Of a stretch of 36,867 nucleotides of DNA, positions 7,054 to 15,364 are shown one piece after another (the first letter of the stretch is position 1; each line of letters begins with the position of its first letter). The notes below the pieces were generated by a model. It ran no database searches. It saw only the letters and a program-made list of their open reading frames with translations, and had not been told where the DNA came from. The position numbers and the translations under genes were made by a program. The stretch comes from Phycisphaerales bacterium (GTDB lineage: Bacteria > Planctomycetota > Phycisphaerae > Phycisphaerales > SM1A02), in assembly GCA_009691785.1 (NCBI GenBank), contig SIAM01000020.1, forward strand, positions 1 through 36,867, in the 5' to 3' direction.

Positions 7054-8304
7054 TTAAAGCTGTGTTCGTGTGTTTCGTCGTCGACTTATGAACCCAGCCG
7101 CCATACCCAGAAGAGTAATCGCTCCAGGAACCGGAACTACAGGAGAAATAGGAGGATCAGATCCAGGACTATCGTAATTTTGACGAGCCGAACTACCCTG
7201 ACTTTCCACGAGCTCTTGATTGTCTGCCGCCGCATCTCGTCCATTTGCTCTGTCCTTGAAAATTGGAGCAATAATTTGCGCAAAAACGAACTCATTATCC
7301 GCGATCGCGGTTGGTTGGGAATCGAAGTTCATAGAGGGAGTTGAGCTCGAAGGCAATGCTTGTGCGTAGATTGTGTATGAAGGAACTTGCAAAATATCCG
7401 GGCTTCCTAATGCGATCATGTCGCTCGTTATAGAATTACTTGCGAACACGGCAGATTCTTGCTGGCCAACGGGCATTAATTTGATTGGGGAATTGGAGCC
7501 AGCGGGAGACTCAAGTTGATAACCAACAACCTTATGTCCCTCCTGCACTTGAAAGTCACCGGAGATATCTAGGCCAATAATGCAAATGTGCTTTGGGCTC
7601 GAGCCACTTGGAATTATAGTGATGCCTGTTTTGCCAGAAGCAATGTCGCTTGGTTCAATATCAAGTGTGCGCCCAAAGATGAGCGATTCTTGTATCTCAG
7701 CATTTCCAGCAAGAATAGGCGTAATTTTAATTGTTCCATTTGGAACGGCGCCCATAAGAATGAGATCAGGTATTTTAGCATTCGCCTGCGCATTGTTGTC
7801 GCGTTCTGGTAGGGACAAGAATATTTGCGTTCGAGTAGCGCGCGTGCCGGTTGGGGCAAGCATTCGACCCAAGTCTGGTGATTGTGCGATATCAAGAGCC
7901 GTCGTTCCAGGAACTTGGTCAACATCTGCGCTCAGTTCAAATTGAAACGCACCGTTTTTAGTGCCAATGGCTGAGTCAGCAACTGGTTCAAATTTTTGTG
8001 AGTCCGTGTTTGATTGTTCAAAAAGTTTCACGGCGATTGGGATATGAAAGTCCTCGCCCGTAATTTGGAATTTCTTGTCTCCAAGATTCATGGAGTTCAC
8101 GCCAACATTTGTTTTAAATATGCCGCAATTGGAATTCACGTAGCCGCTGTTGTTGTGCAGCGAAATATTTGTCGCAGTCCCGCCACCAATTGCGAATGCA
8201 AAGCTTGTGGTCAATCCAATGGTTGCCGCAGTTTGAATAAAGGATCTTTGTGCAACGATGGCGCACAAGCCTTTTTCCTGCCTCATACTGTTAAAAATAA
8301 ACAT
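7054..8304 (-). CDS. Secreted PEP-CTERM sorting domain protein, function unknown
   Basis: A 416-residue exported protein. The N-terminus has a long signal peptide with a probable cleavage after AFA at residue 38. The C-terminus has the exosortase-type tail VPVPGAITLLG, then a short hydrophobic stretch and RRR, matching the VP(x)PGA variant common in Planctomycetota. The body is rich in Asn, Ser, Pro and Ile with no domain I recognise; it is probably a beta-rich surface protein anchored or released through an exosortase. ATG 8304 is chosen because AAAGGA lies about 5 nt upstream; a TTG at 8328 would add 8 charged residues. The coding sequence is more AT-rich than neighbouring genes. No exosortase gene is in the window. 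Confidence 0.8.
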   Translation of the reverse strand: MFIFNSMRQEKGLCAIVAQRSFIQTAATIGLTTSFAFAIGGGTATNISLHNNSGYVNSNCGIFKTNVGVNSMNLGDKKFQITGEDFHIPIAVKLFEQSNTDSQKFEPVADSAIGTKNGAFQFELSADVDQVPGTTALDIAQSPDLGRMLAPTGTRATRTQIFLSLPERDNNAQANAKIPDLILMGAVPNGTIKITPILAGNAEIQESLIFGRTLDIEPSDIASGKTGITIIPSGSSPKHICIIGLDISGDFQVQEGHKVVGYQLESPAGSNSPIKLMPVGQQESAVFASNSITSDMIALGSPDILQVPSYTIYAQALPSSSTPSMNFDSQPTAIADNEFVFAQIIAPIFKDRANGRDAAADNQELVESQGSSARQNYDSPGSDPPISPVVPVPGAITLLGMAAGFISRRRNTRTQL

Positions 8305-8513
8305 CGCTATCCTTTTCCTCTCTCTCAAATTTTTCCAACATGTCTTCTAGCAGTGAACGAATTGGTTGATCAGCCCAAAGCCAGTCTTTTGACGGAGTTT
8401 GAGCCAACAGCAACTGCATTCAACCTATGATTGATCCGCAGGCATCAAAAATTGGTTCCTGCAATTTCAAGGAAATAATGCCAATTTTTAGAGGATTGTC
8501 GACCTATAACGCT
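8305..8513. other. Intergenic region, PEP-CTERM gene promoter side and tadA 3' end
   Basis: A 209-nt spacer. It contains the tadA-side terminator hairpin (8447-8489) and, nearer 8305, the purine-rich ribosome-binding site of the PEP-CTERM gene on the minus strand. The promoter of that gene should lie between about 8330 and 8440, but I see no hexamer pair good enough to name. I see no RNA gene. Confidence 0.5.
8447..8489 (-). terminator. Bidirectional intrinsic terminator after tadA
   Basis: AAAAATTGG (8447-8455) and CCAATTTTT (8481-8489) are perfect 9-bp inverted repeats. A second nested stem, TTCCT/AGGAA, extends the hairpin inside. Read on the minus strand it starts 25 nt after the tadA stop and ends in a run of five T, so it should end the tatD-tatC-tadA transcript. 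The A-stem-T symmetry would also work on the plus strand. Confidence 0.65.
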
Positions 8514-9059
8514 TTACGAGCGTTTGGCAATGCGCCTGCTGGCAAAGAAACTTTTTAATAATCCGGAGGCTTGGGATTTATAAACCCCGCCAGCACAAGG
8601 AAGTCTGTGATTCAGTCGGGCGTCTTGTGGGATGTGATACAGCGAACCAACCGCGCCAGCCTTGGGGTCGCTCGCTCCAAATATTAAAGCTTCTAATCGT
8701 GAATTCACAATTGCGCCGGCGCACATGGGGCACGGTTCAAGCGTGACAGCAAGCCGGCAATCGTTTAGGCGCCAGCGGCCAAGTTTGGCGCCAGCCAGTC
8801 GTAGGGCTACAAGTTCCGCGTGGCCAGCGGGGTCATTGGATGCTTCGCGGTCATTGGCGGCTTGGGAAATTATTTCTTGGCCGCGGTACACAATGGCGGC
8901 CACCGGAATCTCACCGATTTGGCCCGCAATTCTCGCCAGGCGCAAAGCGCGGCGCATCATGTCAAGGTCGACATGCGAAAGCCAATCGTGCTGCTGCTTG
9001 TGCAAAGCCAATGTTGCCGCATTGCGGCGGCGATTGCGCGACCATATTGTTCGCCGCAT
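8514..9059 (-). CDS. tadA: tRNA-specific adenosine deaminase (TadA family)
   Basis: A 181-residue zinc-dependent deaminase of the cytidine/deoxycytidylate deaminase fold that should convert A34 to inosine in tRNA-Arg(ACG). The zinc/proton-shuttle motif HAE is at 80-82 (GHAELVALR) and the second zinc motif PCPMC is at 109-113 (EPCPMCAGAIV). The following segment FGASDPKAGAVGSLY is also typical of TadA. A basic N-terminal extension of about 33 residues precedes the conserved domain. The start at 9059 is supported by overlap with the tatC stop as TAATG. A guanine deaminase of similar fold is the main alternative, but the size and motif context favour TadA. Confidence 0.9.
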   Translation of the reverse strand: MRRTIWSRNRRRNAATLALHKQQHDWLSHVDLDMMRRALRLARIAGQIGEIPVAAIVYRGQEIISQAANDREASNDPAGHAELVALRLAGAKLGRWRLNDCRLAVTLEPCPMCAGAIVNSRLEALIFGASDPKAGAVGSLYHIPQDARLNHRLPCAGGVYKSQASGLLKSFFASRRIAKRS

Positions 9060-10075
9060 TAGCGATCTCCGCGAAAGAGTCGAGTGAAGCGGTGGGAAAT
9101 TTTGCCGTCCGCAACCGCGTGTGGTGGGGCTATGCGTAGCAAAATAATTCCCAGTTCATACAGCAAATACAACGGCACAAACATAATGAACAGGGAAATG
9201 GGATCGCCCGTGGGTGTGATGATGGCGGACAACAAGAGCGCCAGAAAAATAGCGTATCGGCGGAATTTTCCCAGCGATTGCACGTCCAATATGCCAATCC
9301 ACCCAAGTAAGAGAACCACCAACGGCGCTTGAAAAGCCACGCAAGTTCCCAAGATAAATGTCAGTGTGAAATCCAGGTAATCGGCCAACCGAAATTGTTG
9401 CGCCAGTCGCGTGGCGTGCATAAGGGGCACGGTAAAAAGTTCAATGCCTTTGGCGTCGTGTGGCGCGGCAACGATAAGTTTGTGATCGGGTGTGAGCCAC
9501 ATTTGTCCAGCCACGACCTGGGTTGGGGTTTCAGAAAGTATTGGAAGGGTGTACGCGTTAAGCGCGGGCGTTGTCGTGTCGGCGGCTTGAGTATTGGCGG
9601 AGATTATTACTGGGGTCTCGCTGCCGAAACTCACAAGCACATCCAGCATGATTGGCATTAAAATAAAATAGAGCAGCGAGAAGCCCGCCAGCGTGAGTAT
9701 GGAACTGAGCGGAATTAAAAAACGTACAAAGCGTTTTTCATGAATGTACAAACCGGGCTCGATAAATTTCCATACTTGCCAAAAAATCCACGGGCTGCTG
9801 GCCACGATCGCGGTGATCAGGCTTAGATATATGTCCGTTGAAAGCGCTTCAATGGGACTGAGTACTTGCAGTTGCGCGGGTAAATCATGCGCCTTCAGCG
9901 CGGCAATTGCGGGCGCGCATAGAAAATCACGAATGACTTCGGCGTAAGAAAATGCAAGTATGGCCAGCGGAATTGGCAACGCGACGGACCACAGCAAACG
10001 GCGGCGCAATTCCTCCAAGTGATCCCCAAAGCTCATGGAGCCTTGCGTGGGATTGGGATCATGTTCAACGGTCAT
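9059..10075 (-). CDS. tatC: Sec-independent protein translocase TatC with a large periplasmic insertion
   Basis: A 338-residue TatC, the twin-arginine signal receptor of the inner membrane. Conserved features are HLEELRRRL (19-27) before TM1, PWIFWQVWKFIEPGLY (95-110) with the conserved Glu, and ITPTGDPISLF (286-296) near the C-terminus. The typical length is about 250 residues. Here about 80 extra residues (about 151-230) sit between TM3 and TM4, in the second periplasmic loop. That segment is rich in Thr, Ala and Pro and contains no Cys. It should serve the Tat-dependent respiratory proteins encoded downstream (ActB has a twin-arginine motif). The stop overlaps the tadA start and the ATG start lies 9 nt after tatD. 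Confidence 0.94.
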   Translation of the reverse strand: MTVEHDPNPTQGSMSFGDHLEELRRRLLWSVALPIPLAILAFSYAEVIRDFLCAPAIAALKAHDLPAQLQVLSPIEALSTDIYLSLITAIVASSPWIFWQVWKFIEPGLYIHEKRFVRFLIPLSSILTLAGFSLLYFILMPIMLDVLVSFGSETPVIISANTQAADTTTPALNAYTLPILSETPTQVVAGQMWLTPDHKLIVAAPHDAKGIELFTVPLMHATRLAQQFRLADYLDFTLTFILGTCVAFQAPLVVLLLGWIGILDVQSLGKFRRYAIFLALLLSAIITPTGDPISLFIMFVPLYLLYELGIILLRIAPPHAVADGKISHRFTRLFRGDR

Positions 10076-10084
10076 GATGTGATG

Positions 10085-10888
10085 CTAGCCGCCGATTGGC
10101 GCCAGTTTTTCCAAAGGCAGGTTGAAAAATCGCACAGCGTTGTCGTCCAGCACATTCAGAAATGTCGCCTCGTCAACGCCGCGAATTGTGGCCAAGTGAC
10201 GCGCCACAACAATGGAATGCGCGGGGCGATTTGGTTTGGCCGTGCGCATGGGTTCAGGCGAAAGAAACGGGGCGTCGGTTTCCGCCATGATTCGATCCGC
10301 GGGAACAAGTTTGGCGGCCTCGGCAACTTCAGGCGCGTTGCGATAGGTCACCACGCCCGTAAATGAAATGCACGCGCCAAAGTCCAGCACCTTTCGCGCC
10401 TCGTCGGGGTTGCCAGTGAAGCAATGAAATACAAAGCGCTCGCTTGGCAAGCCACTGGCGCGCAAAATTGGAATCAGATCGTCGAAAGCTTTGCGGCAAT
10501 GAATCACGATTGGTTTTGAAAGACCTTCGCTCGACCAACGCGCAATGCGATCAAGTTGCGCGTCAAGCATTGTGAGCTGCAGCGACGCGATTGGTTTTTC
10601 ATAATGATTGTCTAGACCAAGTTCACCCCAGGCAACGCAACGCGGATGCTCGGCGCACGCGCGAAGAACGCCCCAATCTACGGGGTCGTCAGTTGAAAGC
10701 GGATGAATGCCGGCTGTGAACCAAAGTCGCGGATCGCTTTCGGCCAGCACGCGTGCGGCGTTGGAGTCCTCGCTATTGGTTCCAATGGAAATGCAGGCGC
10801 GCACGCCAACGGCTTCGGCGGCATCCAATTCCTCCTTCAGGCGATTGCGAAATGGCTGGTAGGTGAGATGGCAGTGCGTGTCGATCAT
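10085..10888 (-). CDS. tatD: TatD-family metal-dependent deoxyribonuclease
   Basis: A 267-residue TIM-barrel hydrolase of the TatD/YcfH family, acting as a metal-dependent nuclease in the cytoplasm and not in translocation itself. Metal ligands are visible as His5 and His7 (MIDTHCHL), Glu89 (GELGLDNHY), His130 (VIHCRKAF), His155 (FHCFTGN) and Asp205 (AETDAPFLSP). The ATG start is followed directly by the conserved IDTHCHL, so no other start is plausible. It leads the tatD-tatC-tadA operon, and its promoter must lie in the AT-rich region after 10889. Confidence 0.93.
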   Translation of the reverse strand: MIDTHCHLTYQPFRNRLKEELDAAEAVGVRACISIGTNSEDSNAARVLAESDPRLWFTAGIHPLSTDDPVDWGVLRACAEHPRCVAWGELGLDNHYEKPIASLQLTMLDAQLDRIARWSSEGLSKPIVIHCRKAFDDLIPILRASGLPSERFVFHCFTGNPDEARKVLDFGACISFTGVVTYRNAPEVAEAAKLVPADRIMAETDAPFLSPEPMRTAKPNRPAHSIVVARHLATIRGVDEATFLNVLDDNAVRFFNLPLEKLAPIGG

Positions 10889-10978
10889 GTTGAACTTGAC
10901 TTGACCGTACCACTCAAATGCATATTGCGGCTACATAAAATGGCTGGCGGCTGATTTAAGTCCTATAATAAATTGCTT

Positions 10979-11006
10979 ACAAGTGTTTTTGAATATTAAA
11001 ACTTGT
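10979..11006. repeat. Imperfect inverted repeat upstream of tatD
   Basis: ACAAGTGTTTT (10979-10989) and AAAACTTGT (10998-11006) are reverse complements except for one bulged G, with an 8-nt AT-rich loop. It lies about 90 nt upstream of tatD. With the T-run in one arm and the A-run in the other it resembles either a terminator of an unseen small transcript or an operator. This rests on symmetry alone. Confidence 0.3.
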
Positions 11007-11277
11007 GAAATATATAAAGCCAGGCATGGAATGGACTTAAATAACTATTTCCTAAAAGTACCTCAATGTTAAGCGTCAGCCTTCAATATAAAGGCTTAAA
11101 ATAGCAATATGTAGCCGTTGTCGGCCGAGAGGCCACGAGTCAATGTGGTTGATAAAAGTAGGGAACGGTATGAGATTGCCTGGCGCGAATTCAAAGAAGA
11201 AATGTCTGTAATTATCACTCGGGCAATTTCAACTTATTCGCGGTCGTCAATTTCGTCCATGAAATGTTTCCCCATTG

Positions 11278-11307
11278 TTGACGCATGTAGGTGAACACCC
11301 GTAGGAT
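11278..11307 (+). promoter_or_regulatory. Candidate sigma70-type promoter of the ACIII operon
   Basis: TTGACG (11278-11283, 5/6 to consensus) is followed after 18 nt by TAGGAT (11302-11307, 4/6). Transcription would then start near 11314, just before the Crp-type palindrome. It is the best hexamer pair I found in front of actA, but promoter consensus in this lineage is not established. Confidence 0.25.
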
Positions 11308-11319
11308 TGTTTATTCAGA

Positions 11320-11341
11320 CATTGTGAAACTTTTCACAATG
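11320..11341. promoter_or_regulatory. Perfect Crp/Fnr-family operator-like palindrome upstream of actA
   Basis: The 22-bp element has two perfect 10-bp arms (CATTGTGAAA and TTTCACAATG) around a CT centre and includes TGTGA-N6-TCACA, the classical Crp consensus. The centre lies 45 nt upstream of the actA start codon. If the upstream hexamer pair is the promoter, the site falls inside the first transcribed bases and would repress. If transcription starts near 11372, it would sit at the class II activator position. The RNA form would also make a 10-bp hairpin, though its 2-nt loop is too tight for a simple stem. The regulator is not in the window. Confidence 0.6.
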
Positions 11342-11375
11342 TTTTACTTGCCTCTAACAGGAACACTTCTTACCT

Positions 11376-12029
11376 TTGAGTCGCTTCCTCTTTCCACACT
11401 GGTCCAACGCCTTCCTTCCACTTGTGATTATTTTGGGAGCGATCGCTCCTCTGTACGTTGGAATGTTCGTGGCCTATGGGTTCAGCCCAAAAACTTTGGA
11501 AGCGGGCTACATGCCAACGCAACCTGTTCCATATAGCCATGCAATCCATGCGGGCAAGTTGGGAATGGATTGCCGCTACTGCCACACAAGTGTTGAGAAG
11601 GCCGCGTTCGCCGCGGTGCCGGCAACGCAAACGTGCATGAATTGCCACACGCAGATTCATCGCGAAAGTCCCAAGCTTGAGAAGGTGCGTTCCAGTTATG
11701 AAACTGGAATGCCAATTGAGTGGATCAAGGTGCACAAACTGGCGGATTACGCCTATTTCAACCACTCCGCGCACGTTGTGCGTGGCGTTGGTTGCGTTGA
11801 GTGCCACGGTCGAATTGATCAAATGGAAGTTGTGTATCGCGTGGCTCCACTTTCAATGGGTTGGTGTTTGGAATGCCATCGCAATCCAACTGATCGCATT
11901 CGCCCGCCTTCCATGGTCACGCAAATGGCGTGGGATCAGAACAAAGAAATGACCCAAGGGCAACGCGTCGAGTTGCAAAATCTCAACAACATTCACCCCA
12001 ACGATAATTGCTCAACATGCCACCGATGA
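11376..12029 (+). CDS. actA: Alternative Complex III subunit ActA, pentaheme cytochrome c
   Basis: A 217-residue membrane-anchored multiheme cytochrome. One N-terminal TM helix (about 12-34) is followed by exactly five CxxCH heme-c sites: 66-70, 87-91, 140-144, 164-168 and 212-216. Five hemes and an N-terminal anchor define ActA of the quinol:cytochrome c/oxidase oxidoreductase ACIII. The protein ends one residue after the last heme motif. The start is TTG (11376), followed directly by SRFLFPHW. ACAGGA lies about 12 nt upstream, rather far for a ribosome-binding site. It is the first gene of the operon, and its stop overlaps the actB ATG (ATGA). Confidence 0.93.
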   Translation: MSRFLFPHWSNAFLPLVIILGAIAPLYVGMFVAYGFSPKTLEAGYMPTQPVPYSHAIHAGKLGMDCRYCHTSVEKAAFAAVPATQTCMNCHTQIHRESPKLEKVRSSYETGMPIEWIKVHKLADYAYFNHSAHVVRGVGCVECHGRIDQMEVVYRVAPLSMGWCLECHRNPTDRIRPPSMVTQMAWDQNKEMTQGQRVELQNLNNIHPNDNCSTCHR

Positions 12030-15000
12030 GTTCATCAAAAGATATTTCGCTTCCAGTCGCTGACGCGCAAGTTCAAGGCGGTTGCGGTTGCGTTTCAACG
12101 CCAGACGCGTCGGCGCAACAAAAAAGCACCGCGACTGGACGTTCATTGTGGCGCTCGCTTGGCGCGCAATCCGCCGACGCGCAAACCAACGAATTTATCG
12201 CGCGCGAATTTTCATCAGCCAGCGATGTGCTTGAAGGCGACGACCGCCGCAACTTCATCAAGATCATGGGCGCGGGCTTTGCGCTTGCGGGTCTTGGTCT
12301 GACCGGTTGTCGCCGATGGCCGGAATCAAAGATTGTTCCAAACGCAAGTCAGCCCGCCAACCGCACGCCTGGCGTGTCGGTGACCTATTCAACCGCCGTT
12401 GATTTCATGGGCATTGGCTACGGACTTGTGGCCACCAGTTACGACGGTCGACCCATCAAGCTTGACGGGAATTCAGCGCATCCATATTGGGGCGGAACTT
12501 CCACAAGTTGGATGCAAGCGCGCGTGCTTGAACTCTACGACCCCGATCGCGGCCGCCAAGTATTCCGCGCGGGCAAGCCATCAAGCGACGCTGAATTTAA
12601 AACCTGGCTTGGCGAGCGCGCCAAAGCAATGCAAGCCAAGCGGGGTGATGGCCTTGTCATTCTCACGGAAAAAACTGCAAGCCCAACCATGTTGGACATG
12701 GTCGCGCGCTTCTCGCAGGCTTTCCCAAAAGCAAAAGTTGTGCAGTGGAACGCCATCTTTGGAAACACGCATCGTGATGGTTCGCGCATTGCGTTTGGCC
12801 AGCCAACACGCGCGCAACCGCAACTGGAAAATGCCACCGTGATTGTGGCGCTTGATTGGGATCCGTTTTCCGCAAGTCCATTCGCGCTTCGCAACATGCG
12901 TGGCTGGGCCAACGGCCGCCGCGTGCGCGCGGATGATCCAACCAAGCAGACGCAAAACCGAATGTATGTGGTTGAAGCGGGCGTGAGCGTTTCTGGAATG
13001 GCCGCCGATAGTCGATTGGCCGTTCGGCGCGGCGATATGCCTGTGTTTGTTGCCATGATTGCGCAAGCACTTGGCATGACTGGTGATTCAACTTTGAAGT
13101 CCGCCATTGATCGTCTGGCTTCTTGCCCCGCGTCAAAAAGTATTTTGGGCGAGCATGAGAAAGAAATTTTCGAGCAACTTGTCAAGGACTTGAAGGGCGC
13201 CAAAGGCACATCCGTGTTGGTGTGCGGCGATGGCCAACCCGCGGAAGTTGTGGCGTTGGTAGCGGCCATCAATGAATCCCTTGGAGCAAACGGAACAACT
13301 CTGAACATGGAGCCAATGACCGACGACTCCATGGGCTTACCTGAACTTGTCAAGAGCATGAACGCGGGCCAAGTGGACACGCTCATGATTCTTGGCGCCA
13401 ATCCTTGTTACAACGCGCCCGCTGATTTGGATTTCTCCAAGGCCATGGCCAAGGTTGCAAATGTTGCGCGCGTGGCGTACTACCGCGATGAAACCAGCGT
13501 GGACACCGCGTGCACATTCCATGTTCCGCAGTCGCACTTCTTGGAAAGTTGGGGCGATGCGCGCGCGCCAGACGGAACTATTTCCGTTCAACAGCCGCTG
13601 ATTCAACCCATGATTGATCCCGCGCAAGGCGGGCACAGCGCCATTGAAGCGCTGGGAATGTTCTTGACAATGTCCATGGGTGATTCGCAACCACAAGACG
13701 GTTACGCCATGGTGCGCCGCACGCATATGGCCATGAGCGGACTCACTGGTTCAACATTTGAATCCGCGTGGCGCACGTGGCTTGATACGGGAATCATTGC
13801 GGGCAAGCCAATCACAAGCGCAAATGTTTCTTCACGCGCCGGCGACATTGCGCGCGCCGTGAACACGCTTGCCGATGCGCAACCCGCCAGCCGCGACGCC
13901 AGCGTTGAATTATGTTTCATGAATGATGCGCGCGTGTTTGACGGATGCTTGGCCAACAGTGGATGGCTTCAAGAACTTCCCGATCCTGTCACCAAGATCA
14001 CATGGGACAACGCGTTGCTTATGTCCGTTGCAACAATGCGACGACTTGGTCTTAGCCAAGGCAGCATGGTCACCGTGACCGCTGGCGGCCGCAGCATGCA
14101 AGCCGCGGCGTTTCCAGTTCCAGGCATGGTTGATGATTGCGCAGCTATTTCACTGGGTTGCGGACGCGGCGAGTCCGCTGGTCGACTTGCGGTTGGCGCG
14201 GGTTTTAACGCGTATCCAATGCGCACCACCTCCACCATGCGACTGGCGCGCGGCGCAACCGTGCAAGCCACCGGCGCCATGTACACATTTGCGCACACGC
14301 AAGATCACGGCAGCGTGGACGCCGCGCTTATTCCAAGCGTTCCCCACGACGGCATTCAAGAACGATTGCCAACGCTTGTGCGCCAGACTTCGTTGGCGTC
14401 ATACAAGACCCATCCCGATTTCGCCGGCCACGCCGTGCACATGCCGCATCGGCTTTCGCTGTGGCAAGAAAATAATTTGGACGGCGCGCATTTCCGCTGG
14501 GCCATGTCCGTTGATCTGACAACCTGCACTGGTTGCAGCGCGTGCGTCACCGCGTGTCAGGCGGAAAATAATATTCCAATCGTGGGCAAGGACCAAGTGA
14601 AGCGCGGCCGCGAAATGTCCTGGATTCGCATCGATCGATATTTCCGCGGCGCCGACGCCGCCAAGCCCGACGGCTTTGCCATTCAACCAGTGGCGTGCAT
14701 GCACTGTGAAAATGCGCCGTGCGAGCAAGTGTGTCCAGTTGCCGCAACCGTGCATGACGCCGACGGCATCAACAGCATGGTGTACAACCGCTGCATCGGC
14801 ACGCGCTATTGCAGCAACAATTGCCCGTATAAAGTGCGCCGTTTCAACTTCTTCGATTACCAAAGGCGCGAGCCCGTGCGCGAGCAAAGTGGTCCCCTAG
14901 CCGTGAAGCCTGAGTATTACGTTGAGACTGGTCCAGACGTCTTGGTGCGTATGCAATTCAATCCCGAAGTCACCGTGCGCATGCGCGGCGTCATGGAGAA

Positions 15001-15364
15001 ATGTTCGTTCTGCGTGCAGCGCATCGCGGCGGCCAAGATCAAGTACAAGAATCAATGGGTGAAAGCTGGCGGCACAAGCGCGGGCACATCCAATTTCTCC
15101 ATTCCAGATGGCGCCATTATCACGGCGTGTCAACAGGCGTGCCCCGCGCAGGCGATTGTGTTTGGCGACTTGAATGATCCAAAGAGCCAGGTGAGCAAGT
15201 TGCACGCCAGCAAACTTTCATACGGCATGCTTGAGGAACTCAATGTCAAGCCGCGCGTGAAGTACCTGGCGAAGGTCATCAATCCAGCGGTCGATCATTC
15301 TGGACATGATCACGGACATGATCACGGACATGATCACGCTCACGAAGACGGTGCACATTCATGA
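12026..15364 (+). CDS. actB: Alternative Complex III subunit ActB (molybdopterin-like + FeS fusion)
   Basis: A 1112-residue periplasmic iron-sulfur subunit of ACIII. The N-terminus has the displaced twin-arginine motif RRNFIK (74-79) with a hydrophobic stretch and LTGC at 92-95, a typical ActB arrangement (TAT-variant plus lipobox-like Cys). A catalytic-site-free molybdopterin-oxidoreductase-like domain covers about 100-800. The C-terminal NrfC-like domain has ferredoxin Cys clusters near residues 831 ([11 protein letters not shown]), 891 ([11 protein letters not shown]), 920 ([12 protein letters not shown]), 991 (CSFC) and 1034 (CQQACP). The tail is His-rich with three HDHG units encoded by 12-bp repeats. 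The ATG at 12026 overlaps the actA stop, so a longer TTG start at 12008 is unlikely. Confidence 0.94.
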   Translation: MSSSKDISLPVADAQVQGGCGCVSTPDASAQQKSTATGRSLWRSLGAQSADAQTNEFIAREFSSASDVLEGDDRRNFIKIMGAGFALAGLGLTGCRRWPESKIVPNASQPANRTPGVSVTYSTAVDFMGIGYGLVATSYDGRPIKLDGNSAHPYWGGTSTSWMQARVLELYDPDRGRQVFRAGKPSSDAEFKTWLGERAKAMQAKRGDGLVILTEKTASPTMLDMVARFSQAFPKAKVVQWNAIFGNTHRDGSRIAFGQPTRAQPQLENATVIVALDWDPFSASPFALRNMRGWANGRRVRADDPTKQTQNRMYVVEAGVSVSGMAADSRLAVRRGDMPVFVAMIAQALGMTGDSTLKSAIDRLASCPASKSILGEHEKEIFEQLVKDLKGAKGTSVLVCGDGQPAEVVALVAAINESLGANGTTLNMEPMTDDSMGLPELVKSMNAGQVDTLMILGANPCYNAPADLDFSKAMAKVANVARVAYYRDETSVDTACTFHVPQSHFLESWGDARAPDGTISVQQPLIQPMIDPAQGGHSAIEALGMFLTMSMGDSQPQDGYAMVRRTHMAMSGLTGSTFESAWRTWLDTGIIAGKPITSANVSSRAGDIARAVNTLADAQPASRDASVELCFMNDARVFDGCLANSGWLQELPDPVTKITWDNALLMSVATMRRLGLSQGSMVTVTAGGRSMQAAAFPVPGMVDDCAAISLGCGRGESAGRLAVGAGFNAYPMRTTSTMRLARGATVQATGAMYTFAHTQDHGSVDAALIPSVPHDGIQERLPTLVRQTSLASYKTHPDFAGHAVHMPHRLSLWQENNLDGAHFRWAMSVDLTTCTGCSACVTACQAENNIPIVGKDQVKRGREMSWIRIDRYFRGADAAKPDGFAIQPVACMHCENAPCEQVCPVAATVHDADGINSMVYNRCIGTRYCSNNCPYKVRRFNFFDYQRREPVREQSGPLAVKPEYYVETGPDVLVRMQFNPEVTVRMRGVMEKCSFCVQRIAAAKIKYKNQWVKAGGTSAGTSNFSIPDGAIITACQQACPAQAIVFGDLNDPKSQVSKLHASKLSYGMLEELNVKPRVKYLAKVINPAVDHSGHDHGHDHGHDHAHEDGAHS
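15302..15337 (+). repeat. Three 12-bp tandem repeats encoding a His-rich actB tail
   Basis: GGACATGATCAC is repeated exactly three times (15302-15313, 15314-15325, 15326-15337), encoding alternating His/Asp/Gly residues at the ActB C-terminus. The repeat is in frame, so copy-number change would only lengthen or shorten the His-rich tail. Confidence 0.9.

Larger units (their letters stand above)
10889..11375. other. 487-nt AT-rich divergent intergenic region (tatD / ACIII operon)
   Basis: This is the longest gene-free stretch in the window and it separates two operons transcribed outward. It is far more AT-rich than its flanks. It contains an imperfect inverted repeat (10979-11006), a small GCCTT/AAGGC hairpin near 11080-11097 and a GGCC-GAGA-GGCC hairpin near 11124-11135. 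Next to the ACIII operon it has a promoter-like pair and the Crp-type palindrome. No tRNA, no open frame with coding character and no known small RNA were recognised. It could encode a small RNA. Confidence 0.5.

Noticed and set aside
10889-11375. tRNA or known small RNA in the long intergenic region
   Set aside because: I looked for a T-arm GTTCGA core and cloverleaf arms and found none; no known RNA motif was recognised by eye.
12008-12025. TTG start for actB six codons upstream
   Set aside because: It lies inside actA, and the ATG at 12026 makes the usual ATGA overlap seen across this operon.
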